From: a virus
Reading direction: 5' to 3' (one strand)
DNA length: 21,471 nucleotides
IMG/VR virus record: IMGVR_UViG_3300027839_000077
Location: 1 to 21,471 of that record
This document shows, piece after piece, positions 1-7,800 of this stretch (positions are counted from its first letter, which is position 1; the number at the start of each line of letters is the position of its first letter). Both the position numbers and the translations under genes were made by a program. The notes beneath the pieces were generated by a model. That model saw only the letters and a list, made by a program, of their open reading frames with translations. It had not been told where the DNA came from and did not search any database.

Positions 1-132
1 ACCCACGAAGAGGTCTGCACCTTGCGCTATACGGGGCTTTGCACTCGCTTGAAACGTATTGAAAACATCGGAATCGTTATTGCAGGAGCAATAATTATGC
101 TGCTGATAAACATAATTATTAAAATAAATTGA
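1..132 (+). CDS. C-terminal part of a small membrane protein (possibly holin/XhlA-like)
   Basis: An open frame enters from the left edge and stops at TGA 130-132, leaving 43 residues; the start lies outside the window. The visible part begins with a charged, helix-prone segment (HEEVCTLRYTGLCTRLKRIE) and ends with about 20 hydrophobic residues (IVIAGAIIMLLINIIIKI), a probable C-terminal transmembrane helix. A short charged helix followed by a terminal membrane anchor is the layout of XhlA-like and other small phage lysis-associated proteins. The assignment is tentative because most of the protein is missing and no catalytic motif would be expected. The gene sits just upstream of the zinc-ribbon gene in the same orientation. 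Its last third contains a perfect inverted repeat. Confidence 0.5.
   Translation, partial: THEEVCTLRYTGLCTRLKRIENIGIVIAGAIIMLLINIIIKIN
90..120. repeat. Perfect 10-bp AT-rich inverted repeat with 11-nt spacer
   Basis: AATAATTATG at 90-99 is the exact reverse complement of CATAATTATT at 111-120, separated by 11 bases. It lies in the codons for the terminal hydrophobic helix of the upstream gene and about 43 bases before the ATG at 163. It could form a weak hairpin or serve as an operator-like site. Repeated Ile/Asn codons in an AT-rich stretch could also produce it by chance. Confidence 0.45.
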
Positions 133-162
133 AATGGCCGCATTTTGAGTTGGTGGTATAAT

Positions 163-372
163 ATGAAGACTATATTAGATGCAAAAGAAACGGCTCTTGG
201 AGTTGACCCTGCGCATACAATAGAAATCGTATGTGCTCATTGTGGGTACGATCTTGATGAATCAGAAGTCGAAGCAGATACTTGTTCTGACTGTGGTAAG
301 CCGTTAAATCTAAAACAGCACGTATCTATACAGGTTACCACATTCCCTGCTGTCTTTGGCAAAACTATGTAG
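163..372 (+). CDS. Small zinc-ribbon protein
   Basis: This 69-residue protein has two Cys-x-x-Cys knuckles, CAHC (C24, C27) and CSDC (C41, C44), each followed by Gly. That is the signature of a rubredoxin-like zinc ribbon, which would bind one Zn2+ through four thiolates. The C-terminal 25 residues look like beta strand. I prefer the ATG at 163 because a GGTGG purine run lies about 7 bases upstream. An in-frame TTG at 145 would add six residues (MSWWYN) and is less likely. Small zinc ribbons are common in phage genomes and usually bind nucleic acid or protein. Nothing here says which, so the function is unknown. The stop (TAG 370-372) overlaps the ribosome-binding site of the hub gene, suggesting translational coupling. 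Confidence 0.7.
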   Translation: MKTILDAKETALGVDPAHTIEIVCAHCGYDLDESEVEADTCSDCGKPLNLKQHVSIQVTTFPAVFGKTM

Positions 373-379
373 GTGAAAT

Positions 380-2248
380 ATGGCCCTAAAGAAGTTAGTA
401 TTTAAGCCCGGTATCAACCGAGAAGTAACGCGTTACTCTGATGAAGCTGGCTGGTACGAATGCGATAAAGTACGCTTTAGACAAGGTTTTCCTGAAAAGA
501 TAGGCGGATGGCAACAAATATCAGCGACTACATTCCTTGGTGTCTGTCGGTCTCTTTGGAATTGGGTTACTTTAGGTAGCATCAACCTTATTGGTGTTGG
601 TACCCACTTAAAGTTCTATTTAGAGGAAGGTGGGGCATACAACGACATTACACCTATTCGTAGCACTACTTCTGCGGGAGACGTAACATTTGCGGCTACT
701 AATGGGTCAGCAACTCTGACAGTTACGGACACGGGACATGGGGCTCGTGAAAATGACTTTGTTACTTTTAGTGGCGCTGCATCACTTGGCGGGGCTATTA
801 CCGCTGACGTATTAAATGCTGAGTATCAGATCGTAACAGCCCCCAGTGCAAATACCTACACTATTACTGCTACTGCTACAGCCAACGCATCAGATACAGG
901 CAACGGTGGGTCGTCAGTAGTTGGAGCCTACCAGATACGTACTGGAGAGCCGTATGAAGTGCCCCTAACTGGATGGGGCGGTGGTACATGGGGTGCTGGG
1001 GTATGGGGTACAGGTGGTGTTTCTACTGAAGCTATACGTCTATGGAGCCAAGCTAATTTTGGTGAAGACCTAGTATTTGGCCCTCGTGGGGACGCTATTT
1101 TTTACTGGGATGCAACAAATGGAGTAAATACACGGGGTGTTTACTTATCATCGCTTGGGGGCGCGTCTAATGTACCCGTCTCGCAAAATTTGATTTTAGT
1201 ATCAGATATAAACCGTTTTGTGTTTTGTTTTGGTACTAATGATCTTGGCACTGCTACCGTTGACCCCATGCTCATTCGTTGGTCTGATCAAGAAAATGTA
1301 GCGCAGTGGACACCAGCATCTACAAACCAAGCAGGTTCCTTGAGACTGTCACGGGGAACTGAGATAGTCGCGGCTAAACAAGCACGTCAAGAGGTCCTCA
1401 TTTGGACCAACTCTTCGTTGTACTCGTTACAGTATCAGGGCGCACCCGCTGTATGGGGTGCTCAGTTGGTCGGAGATAACATATCTATAGCGTCTATGAA
1501 CTCCGTTGCATTTGCTAGCGGCGTTGCTTTTTGGATGGGTAAGGATAAGTTTTATATGTACGACGGGCGAAGCCAACCCCTTCCCTGTAGTGTACGTCGG
1601 TATGTGTTTGAAGACTTTAATACTTTGCAGTATGATCAAGTATTTGCAGGTACGAACGAAGCATTTCACGAAGTATGGTGGTTCTATTGCTCAGTAGACA
1701 GTAGCACCGTAGACAAATATGTAGTGTTTAATTACCTTGAACAGACATGGTACTACGGCACTCTAGCACGTACAGCGTGGTTAGATTCTGGGTTGCGTGA
1801 TTTCCCACTTGCTGCGACCTATAGCTACAACCTCGTAAATCACGAAGAAGGCACAGACGATAACCAAACAGGTACTCCTGTACCGATTGCAGCGACAATT
1901 ACCTCTGGGCAGTTTGATATTGACGATGGAGACAGATTTGCGTTTGTGTGGCGTATAATACCTGACGTTACATTTACAGGGTCTACCGCTACTTCTCCTA
2001 GCGCAACAATGACTTTACTCCCTTTAGCTAACTCAGGATCAGGTTACAACAGTCCGTATTCAGAAGGAGGGAGCGCATCAGGTACGGTAACACGTACGGC
2101 TACGGTGCCTATTGAGCAGTTTACAGGACAGGTAAATACCCGAGTTCGTGGACGGCAAATGTCCATCCAAATGGAATCTGCTGATCTTGGAGTTAAATGG
2201 CAACTTGGGTCTCCTAGAGTAGACATGCGTCCTGACGGGAGGCGCTAA
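380..2248 (+). CDS. Tail hub / DNA-stabilisation protein, P22 gp10-like
   Basis: This 622-residue protein is rich in beta strand, Gly, Ser, Thr and aromatics, with no signal peptide or membrane segment. The start (MALKKLVFKPGINRE, then TRYSDEAGWYECDKVRFR and a GGW) and the repeated aromatic strands (for example VLIWTNSSLYSLQY, KFYMYDGRSQPL, VFNYLEQTWYYG) resemble the propeller-like hub proteins annotated as P22 gp10-type tail accessory or DNA-stabilisation factors. The C-terminal RGRQMSIQMES...VKWQLGSPRVDMR also fits. A Thr/Ala-rich Ig-like insertion occupies about residues 101-185, which makes it longer than P22 gp10 (about 470 residues). Its role would be to close the portal-tail channel. 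SD AGGTG is at 371-375. It ends in TAATG, overlapping the fibre/needle gene by one base. The family call is from memory; a generic tail or receptor-binding protein is the alternative. Confidence 0.6.
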   Translation: MALKKLVFKPGINREVTRYSDEAGWYECDKVRFRQGFPEKIGGWQQISATTFLGVCRSLWNWVTLGSINLIGVGTHLKFYLEEGGAYNDITPIRSTTSAGDVTFAATNGSATLTVTDTGHGARENDFVTFSGAASLGGAITADVLNAEYQIVTAPSANTYTITATATANASDTGNGGSSVVGAYQIRTGEPYEVPLTGWGGGTWGAGVWGTGGVSTEAIRLWSQANFGEDLVFGPRGDAIFYWDATNGVNTRGVYLSSLGGASNVPVSQNLILVSDINRFVFCFGTNDLGTATVDPMLIRWSDQENVAQWTPASTNQAGSLRLSRGTEIVAAKQARQEVLIWTNSSLYSLQYQGAPAVWGAQLVGDNISIASMNSVAFASGVAFWMGKDKFYMYDGRSQPLPCSVRRYVFEDFNTLQYDQVFAGTNEAFHEVWWFYCSVDSSTVDKYVVFNYLEQTWYYGTLARTAWLDSGLRDFPLAATYSYNLVNHEEGTDDNQTGTPVPIAATITSGQFDIDDGDRFAFVWRIIPDVTFTGSTATSPSATMTLLPLANSGSGYNSPYSEGGSASGTVTRTATVPIEQFTGQVNTRVRGRQMSIQMESADLGVKWQLGSPRVDMRPDGRR

Positions 2249-2865
2249 TGGCTAATGACATTGAGCGTACAGAACCGCCTGCTTTACCTCTAGCGCCTGA
2301 AGAGTATCAACGTTTGTTTATGGATCAAAACAGCAATGTTTTGCGGCTATTCTTTAATCGTTTTATTAACTCACTTAACAATTTATTTAGCACTGAGAAT
2401 GGGGGCAAGTTTTTATACATGCCTCGCGGTGCTTTCTATAGCACGCAAGATCAAGCTGCCTCGAATGTTAATACGGGCTACGCGGTGACGTTTAATATTA
2501 CGGTATATAGTAGTGGAGTTACACTCTCTAATAACAGCCGAATAAACGTCCAAAATCCCGGCACTTATAAGTTTGATGTAACGCTACAGCTTGAACATAA
2601 CAATTCTAGCGACACTTCTGTGACTGTATGGGGGCAGAAAAATGGCGCTGCAATAGCATATTCAGGCCATAGGTTTGATGTAAAAGGTAACGACGATGAC
2701 GTTTCGCACTGGGAATTTACTGTAGATTTAGCCACAGACGATTACATAGAAGTTTACTGGGCAACTGGGGACACACAGCTAAACTTGCATACAGAAACGG
2801 CAACATCACCTCACCCCGGTGTTCCCTCAGCGTCCATTGATATATCATTTGCTAGCAACTCATAG
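2248..2865 (+). CDS. Short tail fibre or needle with C-terminal C1q/TNF-like jelly-roll
   Basis: This 205-residue protein has three parts. A Pro-rich N-terminus (about 1-17) leads into an amphipathic helix (about 18-50, YQRLFMDQNSNVLRLFFNRF) that could trimerise or plug the hub. From about residue 60 to the end the strand pattern matches C1q/TNF-type trimeric knobs: AVTFNITVYSSGVTL, RINVQNPGTYKFDVTLQL, VTVWGQKNGAAI, a hydrophilic turn, WEFTVDLATDDYIEVYWA and a hydrophobic last strand. The start codon overlaps the hub stop (TAATG), with SD GGGAGG at 2237-2242. Sf6-type tail needles carry a TNF-like knob and follow the hub gene, so position and fold agree. A side fibre is also possible. It is shorter than Sf6 gp26, with little room for a long coiled-coil rod. 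Confidence 0.6.
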   Translation: MANDIERTEPPALPLAPEEYQRLFMDQNSNVLRLFFNRFINSLNNLFSTENGGKFLYMPRGAFYSTQDQAASNVNTGYAVTFNITVYSSGVTLSNNSRINVQNPGTYKFDVTLQLEHNNSSDTSVTVWGQKNGAAIAYSGHRFDVKGNDDDVSHWEFTVDLATDDYIEVYWATGDTQLNLHTETATSPHPGVPSASIDISFASNS

Positions 2866-2872
2866 TGTGTGC

Positions 2873-2900
2873 TTGCCTAATGTAAGCTACCGCCTATACT
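2873..2900 (+). promoter_or_regulatory. Candidate sigma70 promoter for the ACP-ketosynthase cassette
   Basis: TTGCCT at 2873-2878 (4 of 6 matches to TTGACA) is followed after 16 bases by TATACT at 2895-2900 (5 of 6 matches to TATAAT). It lies in the only clear gap in this part of the operon (2866-2926), directly before the ACP gene, which has SD AGGAG at 2916-2920. An internal promoter would let the cassette be expressed apart from the late virion genes. It is a pattern match only. Confidence 0.45.
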
Positions 2901-2926
2901 GGTTAGACCCTTAACAGGAGCGAACC

Positions 2927-3238
2927 ATGACCTTTGATTTTTTAGAGGTGTTTAACGCTATCGGCGCAGCGCAAAAAGTAGTCACTAATGACTTCATACC
3001 TGCCGAATCCTTAGAAACTCCAATAACTAAAGATGCAACTAATCTTGACAGCTTGGACGTAACACTAACCCTTTTTGTGCTTGGGGAGGCTTACGGCATT
3101 CCTGAAGACGAAGAATTAAACAATTCTTGGCCCTACGAAAGTGTAGAGTTGCTAAGAAACTTTATATTTGAGCACAAAACTAAAGACCCCGAAGACGAGT
3201 TTGATTCGATTAAAGCACTTGTGAAGGAGCTATCATGA
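2927..3238 (+). CDS. Acyl carrier protein (phage-encoded)
   Basis: This acidic 103-residue protein has the ACP hallmark D41-S42-L43-D44, with S42 as the expected 4'-phosphopantetheine site. The following helix (VTLTLFVLGEAYGIPEDEE) matches the usual 'DSLD-ELVMALEEEFGIEIPDEE' pattern, and ESVELLRNFI matches the last ACP helix. In fatty-acid synthesis such a protein carries acyl chains as thioesters. It is about 25 residues longer than typical bacterial ACP, with extra residues at both ends, including an acidic C-terminal extension. SD AGGAG is 6 bases before the ATG. The stop overlaps the next start (ATGA at 3235-3238), coupling it to a ketosynthase gene, which is the best support for the call. 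A host or phage PPTase would be needed; none is visible here. Confidence 0.8.
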   Translation: MTFDFLEVFNAIGAAQKVVTNDFIPAESLETPITKDATNLDSLDVTLTLFVLGEAYGIPEDEELNNSWPYESVELLRNFIFEHKTKDPEDEFDSIKALVKELS

Positions 3239-4347
3239 TTTACATGACCCAGTGCCGCACAACGTGCACGACCGACACCACTCTGATTGACGATATACCC
3301 TACCCCCAGTACGCGCATATCCTACCGGATACGTTCCGTAGAGCAAAATCTGGATTAAAGTACCCACCCCACGTGCTTATAGAAAGCCTTATTGATGACG
3401 AGTTGCGTAGCTATGTAGCTGATAATCCTGTCAAAGGTAAGACTGGATTTATCTTTGCCGCTGGTAATCAGGGCTGGATGAGTAACAACGGGCGGTATGA
3501 CAAAAACCCAGATGCGCAATTGCATTATAAAGTTAAAGTGCCGTTTATTATACTTACTAATATCTATGCAGGGCGTATAGCAAGTATGTTTGGTGTTCAC
3601 GATCACATATCAACGGACGCTAGTGCTTGTGCTTCTAGCCTACATGTACTAATGAATATGCAAACATTGATAGATAACTATGGGTTTGATCGAGTTATTG
3701 TATTTAGTGGTGAGGATAGTGTGAACAACCTCGTCCTAGAGTTCTTTGGTGAAGCAGGCGCAAGTTTGCAATACAAAGATGGAGAAGAGCGACAGCCTTC
3801 TGCATTTGATGATAAGAACCAAGGATTTTATATTGGACAAGGCGCTGTAGTTGCTATATTTGAAAAGGAACACGCGGGTATGGCTGATCCTTTAGCTAAA
3901 TTCGTTGGTGCGTACAGCTCCGCAGAGGATAATACAAACCCTTTAGGACAACGCCAAGACGGGTCTGGCTTTAGTAAAGCTATCGAAGGTGCATTATTTG
4001 TAGCCAAAGCGCATCACGATGATGTAAGGCTAGTTAAGACGCATGGAACTGGCACGCCAGTCAACAATGCTGCGGAAAAATCGGCACTTCTACGCTCTCT
4101 AAACGAGTTTGTAGCAACGTCCTACAAACCACGTATCGGGCATACGATGGGTGCTAGCGGGCTATTGGAGACTGGATTGTTGCTACGCGACTTAAAAAGC
4201 GGCTTTGTGCCAAAAATCCTAAACAGGACTCAGGATGACTCTGTGTTCTTGTCTTCTGACGCCCCCGTTCCCGAGGGCCTAATGCTCAGTCTTGCTGCTG
4301 GCATGGGTAACATATACTCGGCTGCGTTGTTTTCGCGGGGGGTGTGA
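3235..4347 (+). CDS. Beta-ketoacyl-ACP synthase, FabF/KAS II-like
   Basis: This 370-residue thiolase-fold condensing enzyme would extend an acyl chain by decarboxylative condensation with malonyl-ACP. The nucleophile motif is DASACASSL (Cys132). The first His motif is KTHGTGTPVNNAAE (His270). KPRIGHTMGASG supplies Lys298 and His303. SAFDDKNQGFYIGQGAVV matches the FabF 'RPFDxxRDGFVxGEGA' block. All four expected active-site residues are therefore present. It is about 40 residues shorter than FabF and lacks the usual N-terminal 'VVVTGLGxxxPLG' strand. Near the C-terminus GMGNIYSAALF (Met357) replaces the FabF 'GFGGTN' gate. SD AAGGAG at 3224-3229 supports the ATG at 3235 over the Met at codon 4. 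Base composition looks like the neighbours, so I see no sign of very recent transfer. Confidence 0.82.
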   Translation: MIYMTQCRTTCTTDTTLIDDIPYPQYAHILPDTFRRAKSGLKYPPHVLIESLIDDELRSYVADNPVKGKTGFIFAAGNQGWMSNNGRYDKNPDAQLHYKVKVPFIILTNIYAGRIASMFGVHDHISTDASACASSLHVLMNMQTLIDNYGFDRVIVFSGEDSVNNLVLEFFGEAGASLQYKDGEERQPSAFDDKNQGFYIGQGAVVAIFEKEHAGMADPLAKFVGAYSSAEDNTNPLGQRQDGSGFSKAIEGALFVAKAHHDDVRLVKTHGTGTPVNNAAEKSALLRSLNEFVATSYKPRIGHTMGASGLLETGLLLRDLKSGFVPKILNRTQDDSVFLSSDAPVPEGLMLSLAAGMGNIYSAALFSRGV

Positions 4348-4348
4348 G

Positions 4349-4816
4349 ATGGAATTAGTAAATAGTAGGGAGAGATTGCTTAAAGGGCCTGAAATTGTTG
4401 CTATGTCAGCATATAATATACCAGACCTAAAGTACCCAAAAGAAGTTGTACTAGCAGCAGTTGCAAGGGAGTTTACGTTACCGCAGACTGATCTTGTACA
4501 GATTGGTAATACTGTTTTTGTAGGCCATACGGGTAAAGGCAAGAGCAGAAAGAAGATGGTAGGGCGAGCTTTTAATGTTGATACGGGACGAAATTTCATC
4601 GTAAACGGGTTCAAGTATTTTACGTATCTACAGCAAAAAGGCATCACGCACTATACAACAGAGTTTTATGGCCCTGTGTTTCTAAATGGTTTTAAACTGT
4701 TTAAGCGCCGCGCAGACCAGCAGGATACTGAGATTGCGATTGGTAAGTATAGAAATTCCGACAAGTATGTGGTGTTCATGCGGCTCGGTAAGAAGCCACT
4801 GATGCGAGGGTTGTAA
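4349..4816 (+). CDS. 155-residue protein of unknown function (possibly acyltransferase-like)
   Basis: I do not recognise the family with confidence. The protein is basic and soluble-looking, with strand/helix alternation: DLVQIGNTVFVGHTGKGKSRKK, then GRAFNVDTGRNFIVNGFKYF, QKGITHYTTEFYGP, FLNGFKLFKRR and a final strand pair ending in VVFMRLGKK. The pattern of strand, helix, 'xxGxxxFKxxxR' and final strand faintly resembles GNAT-type folds, which include T7 internal protein gp13, but I see no clear acetyl-CoA loop. The frame is open from 4292, but the ATG at 4349 follows the ketosynthase stop by one base and is preceded by a G-rich SD (GGGGGGT at 4337-4343). It ends one base before the TTG start of the giant gene. 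It may serve the ACP cassette or be a minor virion protein. Confidence 0.6.
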   Translation: MELVNSRERLLKGPEIVAMSAYNIPDLKYPKEVVLAAVAREFTLPQTDLVQIGNTVFVGHTGKGKSRKKMVGRAFNVDTGRNFIVNGFKYFTYLQQKGITHYTTEFYGPVFLNGFKLFKRRADQQDTEIAIGKYRNSDKYVVFMRLGKKPLMRGL

Positions 4817-4817
4817 A

Positions 4818-7800
4818 TTGAGTTTTATCGTTGATCATGTAACGGATGTAGTAGACTGGGTTGCTGGTGCAGCCTCGGATATTACCGAGTTCGCTTTTGA
4901 CGAGATTATAGTACCCGTTGCTACCTTTGTTGGCGATACTGTAGAAGCCATGATCGATAACCCGGTAGATACAATCGCACTCATAGCTAAAGGTATAGCT
5001 ATAGGAACAGGAAACGCGTGGGCCATACCACTAATTGATGGTGCCGCCGCCGCCGTTAATGGTGAAGATGTAGGTGACATACTTAAAACTGTTGCAATTT
5101 CTTACGTGTCACAATCAGTTGGCCGTGAAATTGCTCAGCACACTGCCCCATTTGTTGACAAGGTTATCGGTGAAGCTCTTAGTGAGGGGGTTAAAGAAGT
5201 AGCAGTACAAGCAATTACGCAAGGTACGGTTGGCGCTGCACAAGCTATCTTATATGGAGAAGACCCTCTTGAAGCATTTGCTAGAGGAGGACTCACCGCT
5301 GCGGTATCCGCAGGTCTAGGTAAAATTGGTGAGCAAATGGGTTGGGAGATGGAAGTCACCGACCCTGAAACAGACCAAACAACTACCAAAGCTATACCGA
5401 ATGTCGTTAAAAACATGATCGGTGCAACACTCGCTGCTGAACTTACTGGGCAAGAAATCACACCGGAACTAATGGCTAACGCACTAACACGTGGCCTGAT
5501 AACAACTCAGGTTGTACGAGACTACATTGTAACTAATCCTGACGTTGGTGATCGTGAGATAGGGTATATTGCTGCCGCACTTCAGCGCACTGCGGCTGTA
5601 GCATTATCTGGTGGTACTGGAGAACAAGCTGCTGCTCAACTTATGGGCGTTTTATCTGCATACGGAATGGAAGAACTGCATGATAAGATCGAAAACTCTG
5701 GCGCAATTGATTTTATTGGGGACACAGTAGATAAAATATCTGGAGACTACGGAGCAGTTACTACGCTTGCGGATAAAATTGATGTAGTTGGCCCCCGGCT
5801 TGACGAGAATCACGCCGAATTTAAAGAAAAATATGACGCCATACAAACTCAATGGGACGCGTTAAACGAAGCTAAAGATCGTGGGGCACAGCTCCGTGCG
5901 ATGCAGCAGACTCCGGGGTTCGATCCTATAATGGTTGAATCTTATGATTTGGCGATTGCGGCAGCAGAAACTGACTTCAATAATGCGTTTACAAAATTAA
6001 ATTCGTTTATTGATCTGGGATATAACGATGACATTAAGCGGCTAATCCCTCTAATTGAAGCAGACAATGCTCTATTAACAACACTACAAGAAGACATTAT
6101 TGTTGCTCAAAATAATCTACAAAGAGATGCCGACAAACTAGATGGGGAACTTGTTCCTATATTTAAGCAAACTCAAGAATACTTTGTTAGCGCAATGGAC
6201 CCTGGTTTTAACGCCCAAGAGTACAGACAGCTTAACAACTTACCAGACGATGTAGACCCTTATACGCACTTCTTAACCGAAGGACAGCACGATAACGTCT
6301 ACACTAATGAGGACCAATATAACAAAGCAAAAGACCAAATCCAAAACACAGCTTTTACCCAGATAATATGGGAAGGTTTTGGTGTTGAAGACAATTCTCT
6401 TGCGCGGAATCTTAGCCAATCTGATATAAATACTTTAAATCAAATTATTTTTGATGCGGGATATAAGACTCCTCAACAATTACAAGAACTATCAAACAAC
6501 ACTGAACTTCAAGAAGCTGTATTTAATCAGTGGGTCGAAGCTATTGGTTCTGATCCAAGCAATACCTATCAAACAGGACAGCCTTTAACCGCAGACGCTT
6601 TAGCTATTCTTGATAGAACCGGCTACGACATGCGTGAAGTAGCGGAAGGAACTCCTGCTACCGCCGAAGAAGCATTGGCATTAGATCAATTTATTCGTGG
6701 TAATAGTGAAGACGGTAGCGTAATTTCATTAGGAGATGGCGTTACCGCTTCGGATGTCGTCTCTGGTGCAGCCGTCATTACATATACTGCATCTGGCATA
6801 GAGTGGAAAATGCCAGAAGAAATGACTCGTTGGGACCCCGAAGCAGGTTGGGTAACTAGGAGGTTAGTGGTAAACACCGCAGGAGAGCCTATTGCATATG
6901 ACTGGGTTGATAAAGACGGAAATACCAATACAAACACACAACCTTTAAGCGTTATTATTACTACTGGTAATGACGAGTACATGACTAAAAAGCAACAGGC
7001 AGATATAGTTTTTACCGCCGTTCAAGAAGGCACTACGTGGGACCAAGTACAAGAAAGTCTTGGATGGTCTGATGCTTTAATAGATACGGCTCAAAATGCT
7101 CTTAACTGGGCAGAAAGCACTGATACCGAGTTTCTTGGGTTTAATGCTCAGAACTTCCTTGCCAATGCCATGAAAGCTGGAGGCGGTATTTTAGATGCCT
7201 TTAATGGTATGTCTACACTGTTTGGCATAGCGCCAGATAGTACATCACTTGGTAAATTTGCGCAACAACTACAAGACATTGGTACCGCAGGTAACACTGA
7301 AGAGTACAAAGAAGAACTAGGCAAACTCGAAGCCATGATGAACGCGGAGTCTGATTTACCAGAAGATGCCGCATGGTACGAACGAGCATTTGATAAAGTA
7401 GCTACTATTGCAGGTGCCGCAGCTACGCACCCCAGTGCATTTATCTCTGAGTATATTGGTGTTGAAGCACTACAAGAACTTGTACCACTTGCTATTGGTG
7501 GTTTTGCTACCCTTGGCGCTAAAGGTACGGCAATGGCTATGGGTCGTACGCTGTCTACACGTATGGCAGCACGCACTGGTCTTACTGCGGCAGCAATTAC
7601 TGATATTACAGAAAGCTATGGTGGCTCTGCTTCTGAAGCCTATGATCGCGCACTAGCAGTTGCTTTAGCTTCGCCTAACCCAGAAACAGGACAGCTATTT
7701 ACTCAAGAAGAAGCCGAAAAATATGCGATGAAACTGGCTGTGCAAACAGGTACAGTAGCCGCTACAATAACCGCCGCTACAATGGGTATCGGTGGCATGG

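Noticed and set aside
145-162. TTG start for the zinc-ribbon gene
   Set aside because: The ATG at 163 has a GGTGG run at suitable distance, and the extra MSWWYN residues add nothing recognisable.
3235-4347. Ketosynthase as a decayed gene or thiolase
   Set aside because: The frame is intact, and the Cys, His, Lys and His residues are all present in the order DASACASSL, HGTGTP, GHTMGASG, which is the condensing-enzyme rather than thiolase pattern.
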